Positions 1 to 9,695 of a stretch of DNA of 28,582 nucleotides are shown here, piece by piece. The stretch spans positions 85,629 through 114,210 of the forward strand of contig BFEA01000882.1 of NCBI GenBank assembly GCA_003427395.1. Reading direction: 5' to 3'. The stretch's first letter is position 1, and each line of letters starts with the position of its first letter. A program made the translations under genes and the position numbers. This DNA comes from Chara braunii (lineage: Eukaryota > Streptophyta > Charophyceae > Charales > Characeae). The notes under the pieces are model-generated. The model was not told the origin of the DNA, made no database searches, and worked only from the letters and a program-made list of their open reading frames with translations.

Positions 1-34
1 CTAAGAACATATATATATATATTCAAACAGAGCT
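1..34. repeat. Exact copy of 26320-26353 at the window edge
   Basis: These 34 bases, an AT-repeat stretch flanked by ctaagaac and ttcaaacagagct, are identical to 26320-26353. In the other copy the sequence runs on into the conserved GCCCGGTAAACCG block. Here it stops abruptly at the sequencing adapter. The likeliest reading is a read end placed at the contig edge, not a genomic repeat. Confidence 0.85.
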
Positions 35-70
35 CTGTCTCTTATACACATCTAGATGTGTATAAGAGAC

Positions 71-72
<2 letters not shown>
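35..72. other. Nextera mate-pair junction adapter (assembly artefact)
   Basis: Two 19 bp Tn5 mosaic-end sequences lie head to head: CTGTCTCTTATACACATCT at 35-53 and its reverse complement at 54-72. This 38 bp palindrome is the circularisation junction of Nextera mate-pair libraries. It is synthetic. The sequence left of 35 and right of 72 was joined in the library, not in the chromosome, so they may lie kilobases apart. Confidence 0.97.

Positions 73-110
<38 letters not shown>
73..110. repeat. (GA)n microsatellite
   Basis: Uninterrupted GA dinucleotides directly follow the adapter. Confidence 0.95.
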
Positions 111-114
<4 letters not shown>

Positions 115-493
115 ACCAGACAAACAGACCAAAAAGTGCAGCTGACGATGGCGCTCGAAATAGAAACTCCAACCAGAGAACAGGGTAGAAGAGTATTTGA
201 AGCACAGAAGCACCGCAGCCGAAGGGGACCGAGACACCCACACCGACCTGCACTCCCTCCTGCTTTCCCCACCACTCCTGCGAGTTTGCAGCCTTGCCAG
301 CGCTGTAGTGTATATTTTGCCTCGGAGTGGAAAATATAACCAAAAAAAGGAAAAAAAAAAAAGAAAAAAAAAAGACAACAACAACAACAACAACGCTGTG
401 CTGCGACACTGCAATTTGCGCTTCAGAGGTCCATCTGCTGCTCCCTGTACGGTGCCATGTCATGCAGTTGTTGCCCCTCTGGTGTCTTCACCC
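111..493. other. Non-coding stretch, nothing recognised
   Basis: An A-rich run at about 340-375 is followed by a short CAA repeat. Open frames here are short, include the simple repeats and lack recognisable motifs. Confidence 0.5.
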
Positions 494-800
494 GGAGTTG
501 ATGATAATCAGGATAATATTCCTTGTCAGGTCCTGAGCTCGTCTCGCACCTACACACGAGGGGAGCACAATGCCACAAACAAACTATTCATATAACCCGT
601 AATATCTGACACCATCATAACAACTACCTGCTCGCAGCGGGTACAGTCAGCAGGTGACGATAACCAGGGATGATACTTCTTGTAAGGTCCTGAGCCCGTC
701 TCGTACCTAGGCACAAGGGGAGAAAAATGCCACAAACAAATTCATGACCCATAACTTACACCCCCGTAAAAACTACCTGCAGGCAGCTGGTACAGTTAGC
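494..800. repeat. ~155 bp diverged tandem duplication
   Basis: Copy one is about 494-651 and copy two about 652-800. Shared landmarks in order are GATAA-CAGG, GGTCCTGAGC, CGTCTCG-ACCTA, AATGCCACAAACAAA, AACTACCTGC and GGTACAGT-AG. The offset is 156 bp at the left end and 149 bp at the right, so small indels have built up. Identity by eye is about three quarters, which indicates an old duplication. No frame is open across both copies. Confidence 0.85.
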
Positions 801-3281
801 TGAAGAGGAGCAATCGTATTTCGAATTCCAAGAGACATGCATTCGGTGAGCAGAGGTAAATCCTTCTGTATTTAGGAAGCAATCGATGCTGCTGACTCAG
901 CCTGAGTTGTTTTCGGCCATAATGGAGAAAAGCATAGAGTCCGTCAATTGTATAAGGGACGCTGAACCCGGTTTTCAGCAATGATGAAAATAGTTGAAAA
1001 AAAAGTTGTATGTTATTAAAAAAAAGAAAGAACTACCCCCACTACAGAAACGCGGTGAGGTCTGTCTTAGAACCTCCTCGCCGGGTTCTGGGTCGGCAGA
1101 CCTTCGCCGGGAATATTTCTTCCCAAAGCCGCAAATTTAAAGGCGCTCACCGAGAACGCTGACAGGGCAAGGCGGTCATCCTTGGTGGGAAACATGGGTG
1201 GAACATGGGGTTCAGCAAGTCAAACACGTACGATCAGAGGACAAGGCGGCACGATGGAAGACGGCCAGGGAAATGAGGACAGAACTGAATGAAGGGTAGC
1301 CATAAACTATTTGCGAGGATACGGGTCTTCGGCAGGCCTAAGGGGCCCCTTGCAGCATATGTGCCCGCCCTAAGTGAAGGCGGCCCTAACAAATCACGAC
1401 AGGCCCTTGGTTGTCAATTTCGCATTTGGGGGTCCAGGCAGTTTCGTCGCGGCAGTTGGTTGAAGGGAAACACAGGCCGAGCAGCGTGGAAAATTCCCAG
1501 GCCTCTAGGCCTTTCCAAAAGCTCAGGCCCTGGGCCAGATTCGCAGCCTCATACACAGACAGTTGGGAGGCCCAACCAAATGAGGCCCAGTAGCTGCACC
1601 AGAGGCGCAGCACCCTGGGGCCTACCGGAAGCTTCTGGGCCCAGGCCAGTCCAGCCAGGCTGCTGAACGAGGCAGGCTCTTTCCATATAGGAAAGAGCTC
1701 GATGCCTGGCCAGGGCATTCGGGCACTTGCTGGCTGGCGGCAGCGCTGCTGGAGCGATAGCTCGCGTGCTGTCTGCTGGTGCGCGTGCGGTCGTGTGGTG
1801 AAGCAGGGCGCTGCTGAGGGCAGCGCCATTGCCCAGCCTCCATAGCTGGCAGGGCTTGGATGTACAGTGAGGCGCAGGGGTGGTCTTCGGGTGTATACAG
1901 GGAAGACGTGGGGAGAGAGTCAGGGGAAAGAGAGAGATAAGGATGATGATGATGTGATGTGAGGGCACATACCTGGTATTGGCGATAGTCTGCTACGGGC
2001 GACATCTTCAAGTACTTCGGAGGCTGCTGACGTCAACAGGTGCATTGTCAATTAGTAGGCTAGTAGTAGCTGTGCAGGGAGTAGGCTGGGCGCCGAGCGC
2101 CAAGTAGAGGGATAGGGACTGGATACATATGTTGGTGGTGGCGAGAGCAAGCTCTCGTTGACATTGGCTTTCAGTGCTACTATTCTCCATTGGTGTAATA
2201 TTGGTGCAATGCTACTTTCTGAACACTGTGATACGATCTGGCTTTCAATGTGATTGTGCAATCTGAATATTGTCACCTCGCTTCTGTTCATTTTCCTTGC
2301 AATTTGGTAACGGAGCTGGTTCAAACTGCGCTCATTGGTTCTTCGCAATAGCTGTTTGGTGCTTCGCATGAGGTGTGGCAGTGATGAGGTTTGGGCGTTG
2401 AACGGTAAGGTGGCCCAGGGTCGTGTGGGCGGGCCAGGAAGCTATGTGGTGACATTAGGGGTGTACGCTGGATGATGAGAGCTCGCTGATGTGGCATTTA
2501 AGCCGAGGTGGAACTGCATTCTGCTGTTGGTTGTGCCGAGGCAAAGACCGGTCATAAATGCACATCAGGTTGCCGGTGAGAAATCTGTGGTTGGGGGCAG
2601 CGTTATAACGTACGTTGCTCTCTTCCTTATCTACCCTCTTCATTACTTCTTACCGTGAGGAAGTGAGTTCTGTCTTGAGAATCCTCTTGATGTGAGGTGT
2701 CGCGAGCGCTCAACCTTGAGAGTCGACATTCTTCCTGGGCAGAAAGCTGGTGGGAGACAGGCGATGCTACTGAAGGGCCCTGGACGAACCACTCGGATCA
2801 CGGTCACCATGCCAACCCGCTGGGACTAGTACACGCATGCTTTGCCGCAAGTCCTTGGTTCTGCTGCTTGCGCAATAGAGGTCATGCAGGGCATGCCAGC
2901 CCTTTGAACAGACGCTTACCAGACCGTCTCTAAATATTTCTGGCGGAGACTCGGTGTTGACTCTGGCTGTGATCGTCGTCCTGTCTGCGACGTTAGATAA
3001 TTCCTGCGGAGTTCAGGGGATCTCCTTAAATGCCTCCTGATCAGCCAGATCAAACCAGGTGTAAGGCTCGTTGCATGCGAGGGTAAATAATGTGCAGGGG
3101 CTGGCAGGTTCGGCGTTGACTTGGGGCACAGGGGTGGGCCGGATTGCACACCTTCAGACACGCTGCTCAACCAGATGCTCAGGGCGTTGACACAAAGTGA
3201 CAACTCAAGAAGGATACAGGGGGAGGGGGGATTCCGGTAACTGTTCATAGTGGCAATAATTAGACAATCTGCCATCCAGTA
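801..3281. other. Long stretch with no supported gene
   Basis: Open frames on both strands are at most about 150 codons, mutually overlapping, and show no domain motif. A GGCC-rich patch lies at about 1490-1650. I see no RNA gene or recognisable mobile-element protein. It may be old LTR or intergenic sequence. Confidence 0.5.
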
Positions 3282-3299
3282 TTTTTTTTTTTTTTTTTT
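3282..3299. repeat. (T)18 tract
   Basis: Eighteen T residues, the reverse complement of a poly(A) run. It could be the tail of a minus-strand retroposon, but I find no target-site duplication around it. Confidence 0.8.
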
Positions 3300-3561
3300 G
3301 ATTATTTAGTTGTTACAGACTTGACTAACAACTGACAGACAGTTGCAGACAGATTAGTTCTTTGCTGCATTGCAATCTGTTCTACAGTAATCTAAAAATA
3401 GATGTGATATTTCCTGTAGGATCTGACATTAGTTGTTACTACATCACCTAATTGTTTCTGTTCAGGCCGACCGAAATTAGTTGTGATTTGTAATCGGTTG
3501 TGTGTCCGGCTAAGGTAGGATTCAGTGTGGATTCTAGTTTAGATCACACACACTGTTGCTC

Positions 3562-4527
3562 ATGAGTGATGCAAGCACTAGTGAGGAGTTGTTAGTGGAC
3601 GACCGTAGGACTACTCATGGAACTGCCCGCAGTCGACCTTTGACTTTCCTAGAGTTAGGTCCAGGAGTCGAGAGGAGATTGCGGAGAGAGGCTAGAGAGA
3701 GAGCAGCGGCAAGGAGAGCGAGGGTAGCTGAGGATAGTGCCAAGTCTAGGATTTCCGCTAGCACCTGTACGACCATGGCTACTTCTTCTACCATGTCGCA
3801 GGCCTCTTCACAGGCTACTTCGTCAGGAGTTAGTCAGAGTGGTTCTCGGGTTTCCATTAGCCAGAGTGCTAACGTGCAAGTCAGCCAGCAGACTCAACTC
3901 ATGCCGGAGGATTATGAGATCCTCCAAGCAGAAGAACTTCAGGATGAGTTGCAGCGGCAGTTGGATGAAGCAGCAGAGAGGAGAAGGAGAGCTATCATGA
4001 GAAAAGCTAGATTAGGTAGTAGGAGAGAGGAGCTAGGCAGATTAGAAGCATTAGATGAGTCAGCGCTTGACCCTGCGATACGGGCACTGCGTAACTCGCG
4101 TCTTTGTGTGGCAGAAGCGCAGGATGTCCAGCAGGAAGTGCTGGCTGAACTAATGGCAGGCCAGAAGCAGATTCTGGCTGCACTGCAGGCTCCTCGTCCC
4201 ATGATGAGGCAGCCTCAGTTTGTTGTAGCTCCCCCTCTGGGTGTGGGTCCATCAGTGACGCTGCCGCCGGTAGGGCCTCCATTCTCACCCATGTTTGGCA
4301 TGCCCCCTCCAGGTGGTTACGTAGCAACTAGTGGTCCGGTTCATAGAGTCTCAGCCGTACCATCAACGACAGTGGTTACTACAATCCCACTGTCAAGCCA
4401 GTCTCAGGTTAGTGTGCAGCAACCTTTTTTCGGTGGCTATGTAGCCATTGCAGCAATCTCTTGGGCCCATGCAACCCATGCAGTGGATGCCCAAGATCCC
4501 CTTGATGAGTCCGAAGCACTTCTCTAG
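3562..4527 (+). pseudogene. Gag N-terminal region
   Basis: An open frame of about 320 codons begins at the ATG at 3562; an in-frame TTG six bases upstream is not a likely eukaryotic start. It is rich in Ser, Gln, Arg and Glu. An Arg/Glu-rich helical stretch at residues ~30-55 is followed by a Ser/Thr/Gln-rich linker, an acidic coiled-coil-like segment (residues ~115-200) and a Pro/Gly/Val-rich linker. There is no catalytic motif. Near 4440-4450 the reading moves to the next frame, where the capsid part continues; the last ~25 codons of this frame are out-of-frame read-through. Gag identity is inferred from position before the capsid and zinc knuckle. Confidence 0.75.
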
Positions 4528-5503
4528 CGACAAGAAGAAGGATGAGGACCTGGACACCTGGGTAAGGACTGTGCCTACCTATGTGAGGCACAAGCTTACC
4601 ATGCCAAAGCAGGAAGTCATAGTGGCTGCCTCCTTTTTACAAGGATCAGCAACACGCCGGTTAAATGGTCTAGTGCAGCAACAGGGCTATGGTCAGAATT
4701 TCGATGCTTGGGCTCAATCTCAGACATTGGAACATTTTGTACGGACTGTGTACGCTAGGTGGCACGACCCGCAAGGTGCTCAAATTGCCACCGACGCAAT
4801 CAACAGTCTGAGTACTAAAAGGTACCGGACTGTTGGTGAAGTCCCAGACGCCCTAGAAAGGTTGATCGTGGTACCGGGTATGCAGTATAACCCCTAGGTA
4901 CTCCTCACAGATTATTTGCGATGTCTACCTACAGACGTCAAGAATAAACTGGTGGATGAGGCCTATATAGACCAGCATGACTTTGCTTCTTTTGGCAAGA
5001 AAGCCTTAGATATAGAGGCAAAGCTCGGGTCCGCTCATCAGGGACCAGTAGATGGTAGGAAGAAGAGACTTTCCCAAGATTGGAAGAAGAAGGGTTAGTT
5101 AATGTTTGTTAACCACGATGGTCAAACGACAGAGATAGACGAGTTTCCAGACCTTGGGGAGGAGACAAAGAACGATGGGCCCAGCGAGACTTCGGATGGG
5201 GGAGTCGTGGCACCCATCAAGGAAAAGGCTAGGGGGACCGAGAAAAAGAAGGTACTACGGTCCACGGGCCAAGGCGACCAAGGAACGCCCGCCTAGGTAA
5301 AACTTGGTTTAGATTACAAGGTGTGGCATTACCGAGTTGCTAGGGGTACTTGCATGAACTGTGGCAACTATGGCCACACGTCCAGGACATGCCGAGGCAA
5401 AAAGGTCACTACGAAGGTGGCATCACCAACGGTGGTAGGCTCATCTTCGAACCCGGGCAGTGCTTCTGCGAGCACTTCGCAGGGAAACACCTTGGGCCAG
5501 TAG
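4448..5503 (+). pseudogene. Gag capsid and CCHC zinc knuckle
   Basis: This is one reading frame interrupted by four stops, all TAG: 4895, 5096, 5294 and 5501 (first bases). The capsid part starts around the DEDLDTWVRTVPTYVR segment and matches the retrotransposon gag fold seen in gypsy elements. It is followed by a Lys/Glu-rich linker. At 5351-5392 there is a perfect nucleic-acid-binding zinc knuckle, C-x2-C-x4-H-x4-C (CMNCGNYGHTSRTC). In the family this protein forms the virus-like particle and packages element RNA. The first codon of this open stretch is TTG, so it is a continuation of the preceding frame by a one-base shift, not a separate start. Confidence 0.88.
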
Positions 5504-6260
5504 GAGTTTTAGCCGCTCTTACTCGCGCTGAAGTGGTTATGTTGCCTTCTCCACTTCAGGCGTTGGCGAAGGCTAGTGGCCCACACATCGTCCCGCAGAC
5601 ACATTCAGACCCACCAACGCTCTGTTCGAGAGATGTGTCTGAGTCCCTAGAAGAGTTGCAACCTGAGTGGTCAGGGAAGGACCCCAGAGATTCTTGGGCG
5701 ATGATCAGTAAAGGTCCAAAGGGTGAGCATTTCGTGGTAGAGGTTGATGTAGGTGGCCGTAAAGTTGGCACCTTCGCAGACATAGGCTCTACACGAAACT
5801 TCACCAATCGTGCTTGACATGTGTGGATAGACTGCGCTTAGGGGACCAAGTGCAGCGGCTTAGCAGAATTGTAGCTTCTACGTTAGCCAACAAGCACCAA
5901 ATGGTAGTAAAGGACTATGTCTAGGACATAGTTTGTTCCTTCTCTTATGGAGGAGGGAAAGTGAGACACAAACTCTCATTCCTCGTCAGCGACGAACTGC
6001 CTTTCGATATGCTACTAGGCATGTACTACCTCGAGGTCGCACAACCTCAGTTTGATTGGGATAGGAAGGTGTTGATACACAAGTTGCCAAATGGTGGGAC
6101 CGTTAGACTGCAGAAGTATAAGGCTAGCAGTCTAGTGGAGAACTACGGCTGCATGTGTGCTTCCTCTTTCTATAACTACTACAAGCAGAATCGCGAGGAG
6201 GGCATGTATCTAGTCTTTGTCTCTGAGAAAGGGAAGGTCGTAAAAACACCCCAGAGATAG
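5350..6260 (+). pseudogene. Aspartic protease and linker to RT
   Basis: The frame containing the protease overlaps the end of gag in another frame. The retropepsin-like active site is FADIGST, with D-I-G at 5779-5787; the usual family motif is D-S/T-G, so the middle residue is changed. The frame ends at TGA 5815. Protein-like sequence continues after a frame change, crosses a TAG at 5922, and then reads openly to 6260 with the conserved LPFDMLLGMYYLE segment that forms the second half of the retropepsin fold. The enzyme would cleave the Gag-Pol polyprotein. With the altered active site, two stops and a shift it cannot work here. Confidence 0.85.
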
Positions 6261-6307
6261 AATTAGTCGTAGCTCAGTATTCATACCTTTTTGAGGAGCC
6301 CACAGGC

Positions 6308-7183
6308 GTGGTAGAAAGAGAGGTGGTCCATGCGATAGAGGTTGTCCCAAGTAGCAAGGTGCCTAGAGGACGAATCTATAGGATGTTTCCTGCGGAGTTG
6401 GATGAGCTCCGCCGCCAGTTCAAGGAGCTCACAGAAAAGGGATGGATTCGACCGAGTACCTCCCCTTACGGTGCGCCAGTTTTATTTGTTCCTAAGAAGG
6501 GAGGTACACTAAGGATGTGCATTGACTACAGGGGCCTCAATGCCATCACCGTTAAGAACGCGAAGCCCCTACCTTGCATCGACGACCTACTAGATAGAGT
6601 GCAGGAATGTCGGTACTTCACTAAGATAGATCTAAAGTTTGGATACCATCAAATTGCTATTAGACCTGAGGACCAGCACAAAACCGCATTTCAGACCAGG
6701 TACGGTCTGTACAAGTTTGTGGTGATGCCCTTCGGTCTATGCAATGCGCCTGGGGCATTCCAACACGCAATGAACATGATCTTTCATGATTAAATGAACA
6801 GGATCTTTCAAGATTACTTAGATAAGTTTATCGTCGTGTACCTCGACGATATCCTCATCTTTAGTAAGACTGTAGAGGAGCACGCTGAGCACTTGAAAAT
6901 AGTGCTAGGTCTCCTAAGACAGCACCAGTACAAGGTTCACTTGGAGAAATGCGAGTTTGAACGCACCAAGATCTTGTACTTGGGTCATGAAATTTCAGCA
7001 GAAGGGTTGAGGCCGGACGATGCAAAGGTGGCCACCATTCGTGACTGGCCCAGACCTCAGACTGTTACTGAGGTCAGATCATTTTTGGGGATGACGGGCT
7101 ATTGTCGTCCATTTATGAAGAACTATAGTACTATAGCTTCCCCATTAACAGATCTAACTCGACTTGACACCCCTTGGGAATGA
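6308..7183 (+). pseudogene. Reverse transcriptase domain
   Basis: A single frame carries the RT palm and fingers: the [20 protein letters not shown] block, the [11 protein letters not shown] motif A with its catalytic Asp, the [16 protein letters not shown] block, and catalytic Y-L-D-D at 6839-6850 within FIVVYLDDILIFS. All three catalytic aspartates survive. The frame is broken by TAA at 6791, which comes from a 24 bp tandem duplication (6769-6792 and 6793-6816), and it ends at TGA 7181, most simply a TGG-to-TGA change after PWE. Upstream, the frame changes at about 6250. It is the best-preserved domain of the element. Confidence 0.95.
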
Positions 7184-7765
7184 ACAGAAGAGTGTGAAGC
7201 AGCCTTCAAGAAACTGAAGTATGCTCTAACACACTATGAAGTCCTCAAGCTCCCGGATCTTGATCAGCCCTTTGTCGTGACAAAGACGCCAGCCAATATG
7301 GCATAGGCGCGGTCCTTGCGCAAAAGGAGGGAAAAAGTTGAGACCGATCGAGTATATGAGTAAAAAGATGCCATCTCAAAAACTAGCCAGGTCCACTTAT
7401 GAGCGTGAGCTCTATGCCCTGTGTAGAGCGCTGGTACATTTGAGACACCATCTCCTTGGCAAATTCTTCTATGTGAGATCTAACCATGAGACCTTACGCT
7501 GATTAAGACACAGTCGGTACTCTCTAATGCACTCAAGCGATGGATTCAAGTGATAGACATGTATGACTATCAACTTGATCCAATCAAGGGAGAGTGCAAT
7601 AAGGTAGCTGATGCATTATCACGTAGGGCAGATTACCTGGGCGCACTAGTAACTGAATGTGGTATATCTAACGACTTAACTCGATCATTGGTGGAAGCCT
7701 ATCAGCAAGATCCAGTTATGTTAGAGATCATCCATGGATTCCAAGCAAAGGACAAAAAAACTTAG
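7184..7765 (+). pseudogene. RNase H domain and connection
   Basis: The domain is spread over all three frames with stops at 7304, 7339, 7500 and 7763. Landmarks in order: first catalytic Asp in DASQYGIGAVLA (7285-7287), Glu in STYERELYAL (7401-7403), then SNHETLR where the usual third Asp is Asn (7482-7484), and the fourth Asp in VADALSRR (7610-7612). In the family it removes the RNA strand of the RNA-DNA hybrid during reverse transcription. The D-to-N change would by itself be expected to impair catalysis. The last part (from 7550) is open again and leads to the integrase. Confidence 0.88.
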
Positions 7766-7777
7766 GATGAATTTACG

Positions 7778-7939
7778 ATGATAGACGGCTTGCTGTTTCT
7801 TGAGAAGGCAGGGAATAAAAGATTGTGTGTTCGCAGTAGTGAGTCTTTGCGTAGTTTAGTTTTAGGGGAATCTCATGACACAACTGGTCATTTTGGTTAT
7901 AAAAAGACTTCAGTTAATCTAGTGCAGAAGTTCTGGTGG
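7778..7939 (+). pseudogene. Integrase N-terminal zinc-finger fragment
   Basis: Open sequence carries the integrase HHCC start: His at 7874-7876 and His at 7889-7891 (H-x4-H in SHDTTGHFGYKKT), ending with the conserved KFWWP at about 7938. The two cysteines and the whole DDE core that should follow are absent. The next bases belong to the hAT transposase. The open frame runs on to 7987, but only as out-of-frame hAT sequence. Confidence 0.85.
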
Positions 7940-7950
7940 CCCGGAGGGCG

Positions 7951-8850
7951 ATGGCAGAGAGGCACACGGATGTCCGCGAGCAGTTAGAGATGGAGGACCT
8001 GCGGAGGGCCGATGAGGCGGCTGACCCTGCTGCACGCATGGCAGACGACCAGGATCCTGGCCACGATGACGAGTTGGGAGCGCGAAGGGCGGATGCAATC
8101 ACGATGGATGTGGGACGGGTTGGTGGTGTGCCCATGGAGGACGAGGTGACTATGCCTAAAAAGAGGATACGAGTCCTCGAGGCGGGGCGAGGGTCGACCC
8201 AGGTGCAAAGCAGTTTACGATAGTGTTCGAGGTCGAGGGCCGACATGGCGTGGGTAAGGACAGAGGGCACATTTGGGCCGTCCGGCATTGTCGTACCCCA
8301 TGATCGTCACATGTTGTAGACGAGGTTGGATAGCTGGGCCAACGGGGGTTTGCAGCAGCAGTACGAGAGGTTGTGGGCGAAAGCGTTGTTTAGGGAGGGA
8401 GTACCTTTCTCTTTTATGCGGCTCGAGACCACGCAGGAGCTGCACGACTTTGTGGTGTCATTGATGAGGGTGGCGATTGGGCCACCTTTGGTCTTGCCTT
8501 TGTACAGTGACATGTGCACACGGCTCCTCGATGAAATCTACCACGAGATTGCAAAGGGAGTCATGCCAAAGAAGTAAAAATGGAAGCTCACAGGCTGTAC
8601 CATGATGACGGACGGAGCTACAGCGAGGTCGTACAAGCCCGTCGTCAACTTCATCGCTGCGGGCAAGGACGGGCCAGTGTTGATCACCACCATCGACATC
8701 TCAAAGAGGGACAAGACCGGTGTGGCATTGGGGGATTTGTGGGAGGAGGTGATCCAAGATATTGGCATTGATGTTGTAAATGCGTATTGCACTAACAATG
8801 CTTACACCAATAAGGTGGCTGCAAAGCGGCCTGCAGGAACATCCGAACTG
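7951..8850 (+). pseudogene. hAT transposase, N-terminal and DUF659 part
   Basis: One frame runs from the ATG at 7951 to about 8830, crossed by stops at 8221, 8323 and 8575. It starts with an Arg/Glu/Asp-rich helical region (MAERHTDVREQLEMEDLRR) and a nuclear-localisation-like MPKKRIR. Then comes the DUF659 core beginning at LPLYSDMCTRLLDE. WKLTGCTMMTDG carries the first catalytic-type Asp at 8611-8613. The second expected Asp, in the C-T-D-N context, is Asn here (8794-8796), so the catalytic triad is broken even apart from the stops. At about 8828 the reading moves to the next frame. Confidence 0.85.
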
Positions 8851-9571
8851 TAGCATCTCCCGGATCCCTTGGCTCCCCTGTGCGGCCCATTGCTCGAGTC
8901 TCCTCATGAGAGACATCACATGCTTTGAGTGGGTGCAACCGATCTTGAAGAACACACACAATGTTGTGATGTAGAACATCCAGAGAGCCCTCACGTATCA
9001 AGGGTCGGGACCAGCTAGAGCTGATCCAACCATGCGACACACATTTTGGGTCAGCATACCAAATGGTGGAGCACCTCGACGATCAGGAGCGCATATTGAG
9101 GTTTGTCGTAGGCAGCGTGAGATGGCGGTCCACATCGTGGAAGGGGAAGGCAGACCAAGAATGAGTGCCCTGTCCGACTTGTTTTGGGAGAGTGCGCACC
9201 ACGTACAGGACGTCAAGCAGCCGACATATAGCATGTTGCATGACATGGACAGCAACGGTTCATCCCCCCCCACCCTCTGGGGGGTTGTGGACAGGATCAG
9301 ATAGCGGATGAGCGACACTGGTCTTTCAGAGGAGGAGGAGACACAAATTTTGGAGAGGGTGGAGTACAGTTGCAGCATGATGCGGCAGCCGACGCACTCG
9401 CTCGCTTACCTGGTGGGCCCGCGACGACGAGATGTGTCTATGTTGGGTGGACACCAACAGTACGGTTGTTCGGAGTGCGCTGGACCATTTATTAATGTTC
9501 GTTGCCAACGGACCGGGCTCAGAGGAGCACAGGAAGTTGTGGTTATCTTTGTATTTGTTCCACCATGGTGA
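8828..9571 (+). pseudogene. hAT transposase, middle part
   Basis: It continues in the next frame with RIPWLPCAAHCSSLLMRDI, the C-x2-H-centred block shared by hAT transposases. Then follow TAG at 8972 and TAG at 9302, and recognisable transposase sequence such as LWGVVDRI and the MMRQPTHSLAYLVGPRRRD block at about 9380-9435. After about 9450 the frame degrades before the 29 bp repeat array. The stretch corresponds to the helical insertion domain and the region holding the last acidic residue in the family. I cannot assign the third catalytic residue with confidence. Confidence 0.78.
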
Positions 9572-9580
9572 TCCCCATGC

Positions 9581-9695
9581 GAGCCCCAAGCCAAAGTGGT
9601 GAACGGACGAGACCCTAGTCCAAAGTGGTGGACGGTTGAGACCCCAGGCCAAAGTGGTGGACGGACGAGACCCCAGGCCAAAGTGGTGGACGAAC
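9581..9695. repeat. Four-copy 29 bp minisatellite inside the transposase
   Basis: Units are 9581-9608 (28 bp), 9609-9637, 9638-9666 and 9667-9695 (29 bp each), built on GAGACCCCAGGCCAAAGTGG followed by TGGACG and a variable end. One copy encodes a PKWWT-like segment that fits the transposase. Because 29 is not a multiple of three, each copy shifts the frame. The last two units differ by very few bases, suggesting recent expansion. Confidence 0.93.

Larger units (their letters stand above)
3562..7939 (+). mobile_element. Ty3/gypsy LTR retrotransposon, decayed and 3'-truncated
   Basis: Domains follow the Ty3/gypsy order: gag capsid, CCHC zinc knuckle, aspartic protease, reverse transcriptase, RNase H, then the H-x4-H start of the integrase zinc finger. 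The integrase catalytic core, the rest of pol and the 3' LTR are missing because the sequence switches to a hAT transposase at about 7935-7940. No convincing 5' LTR or primer-binding site was found upstream of 3562. At least eight in-frame stops and six or more frame changes make it inactive. Similarity to charophyte gypsy polyproteins is from memory. Calling it Ty3/gypsy rests on the domain order and the RT motifs. Confidence 0.93.

Noticed and set aside
1386-2011. Three overlapping minus-strand frames of 129-147 codons
   Set aside because: They occupy the same DNA in different frames with no motif; none is preferred.
3300-3561. 5' LTR and primer-binding site of the gypsy element
   Set aside because: No TG...CA boundaries, no tRNA-complementary stretch, and no second LTR to compare.
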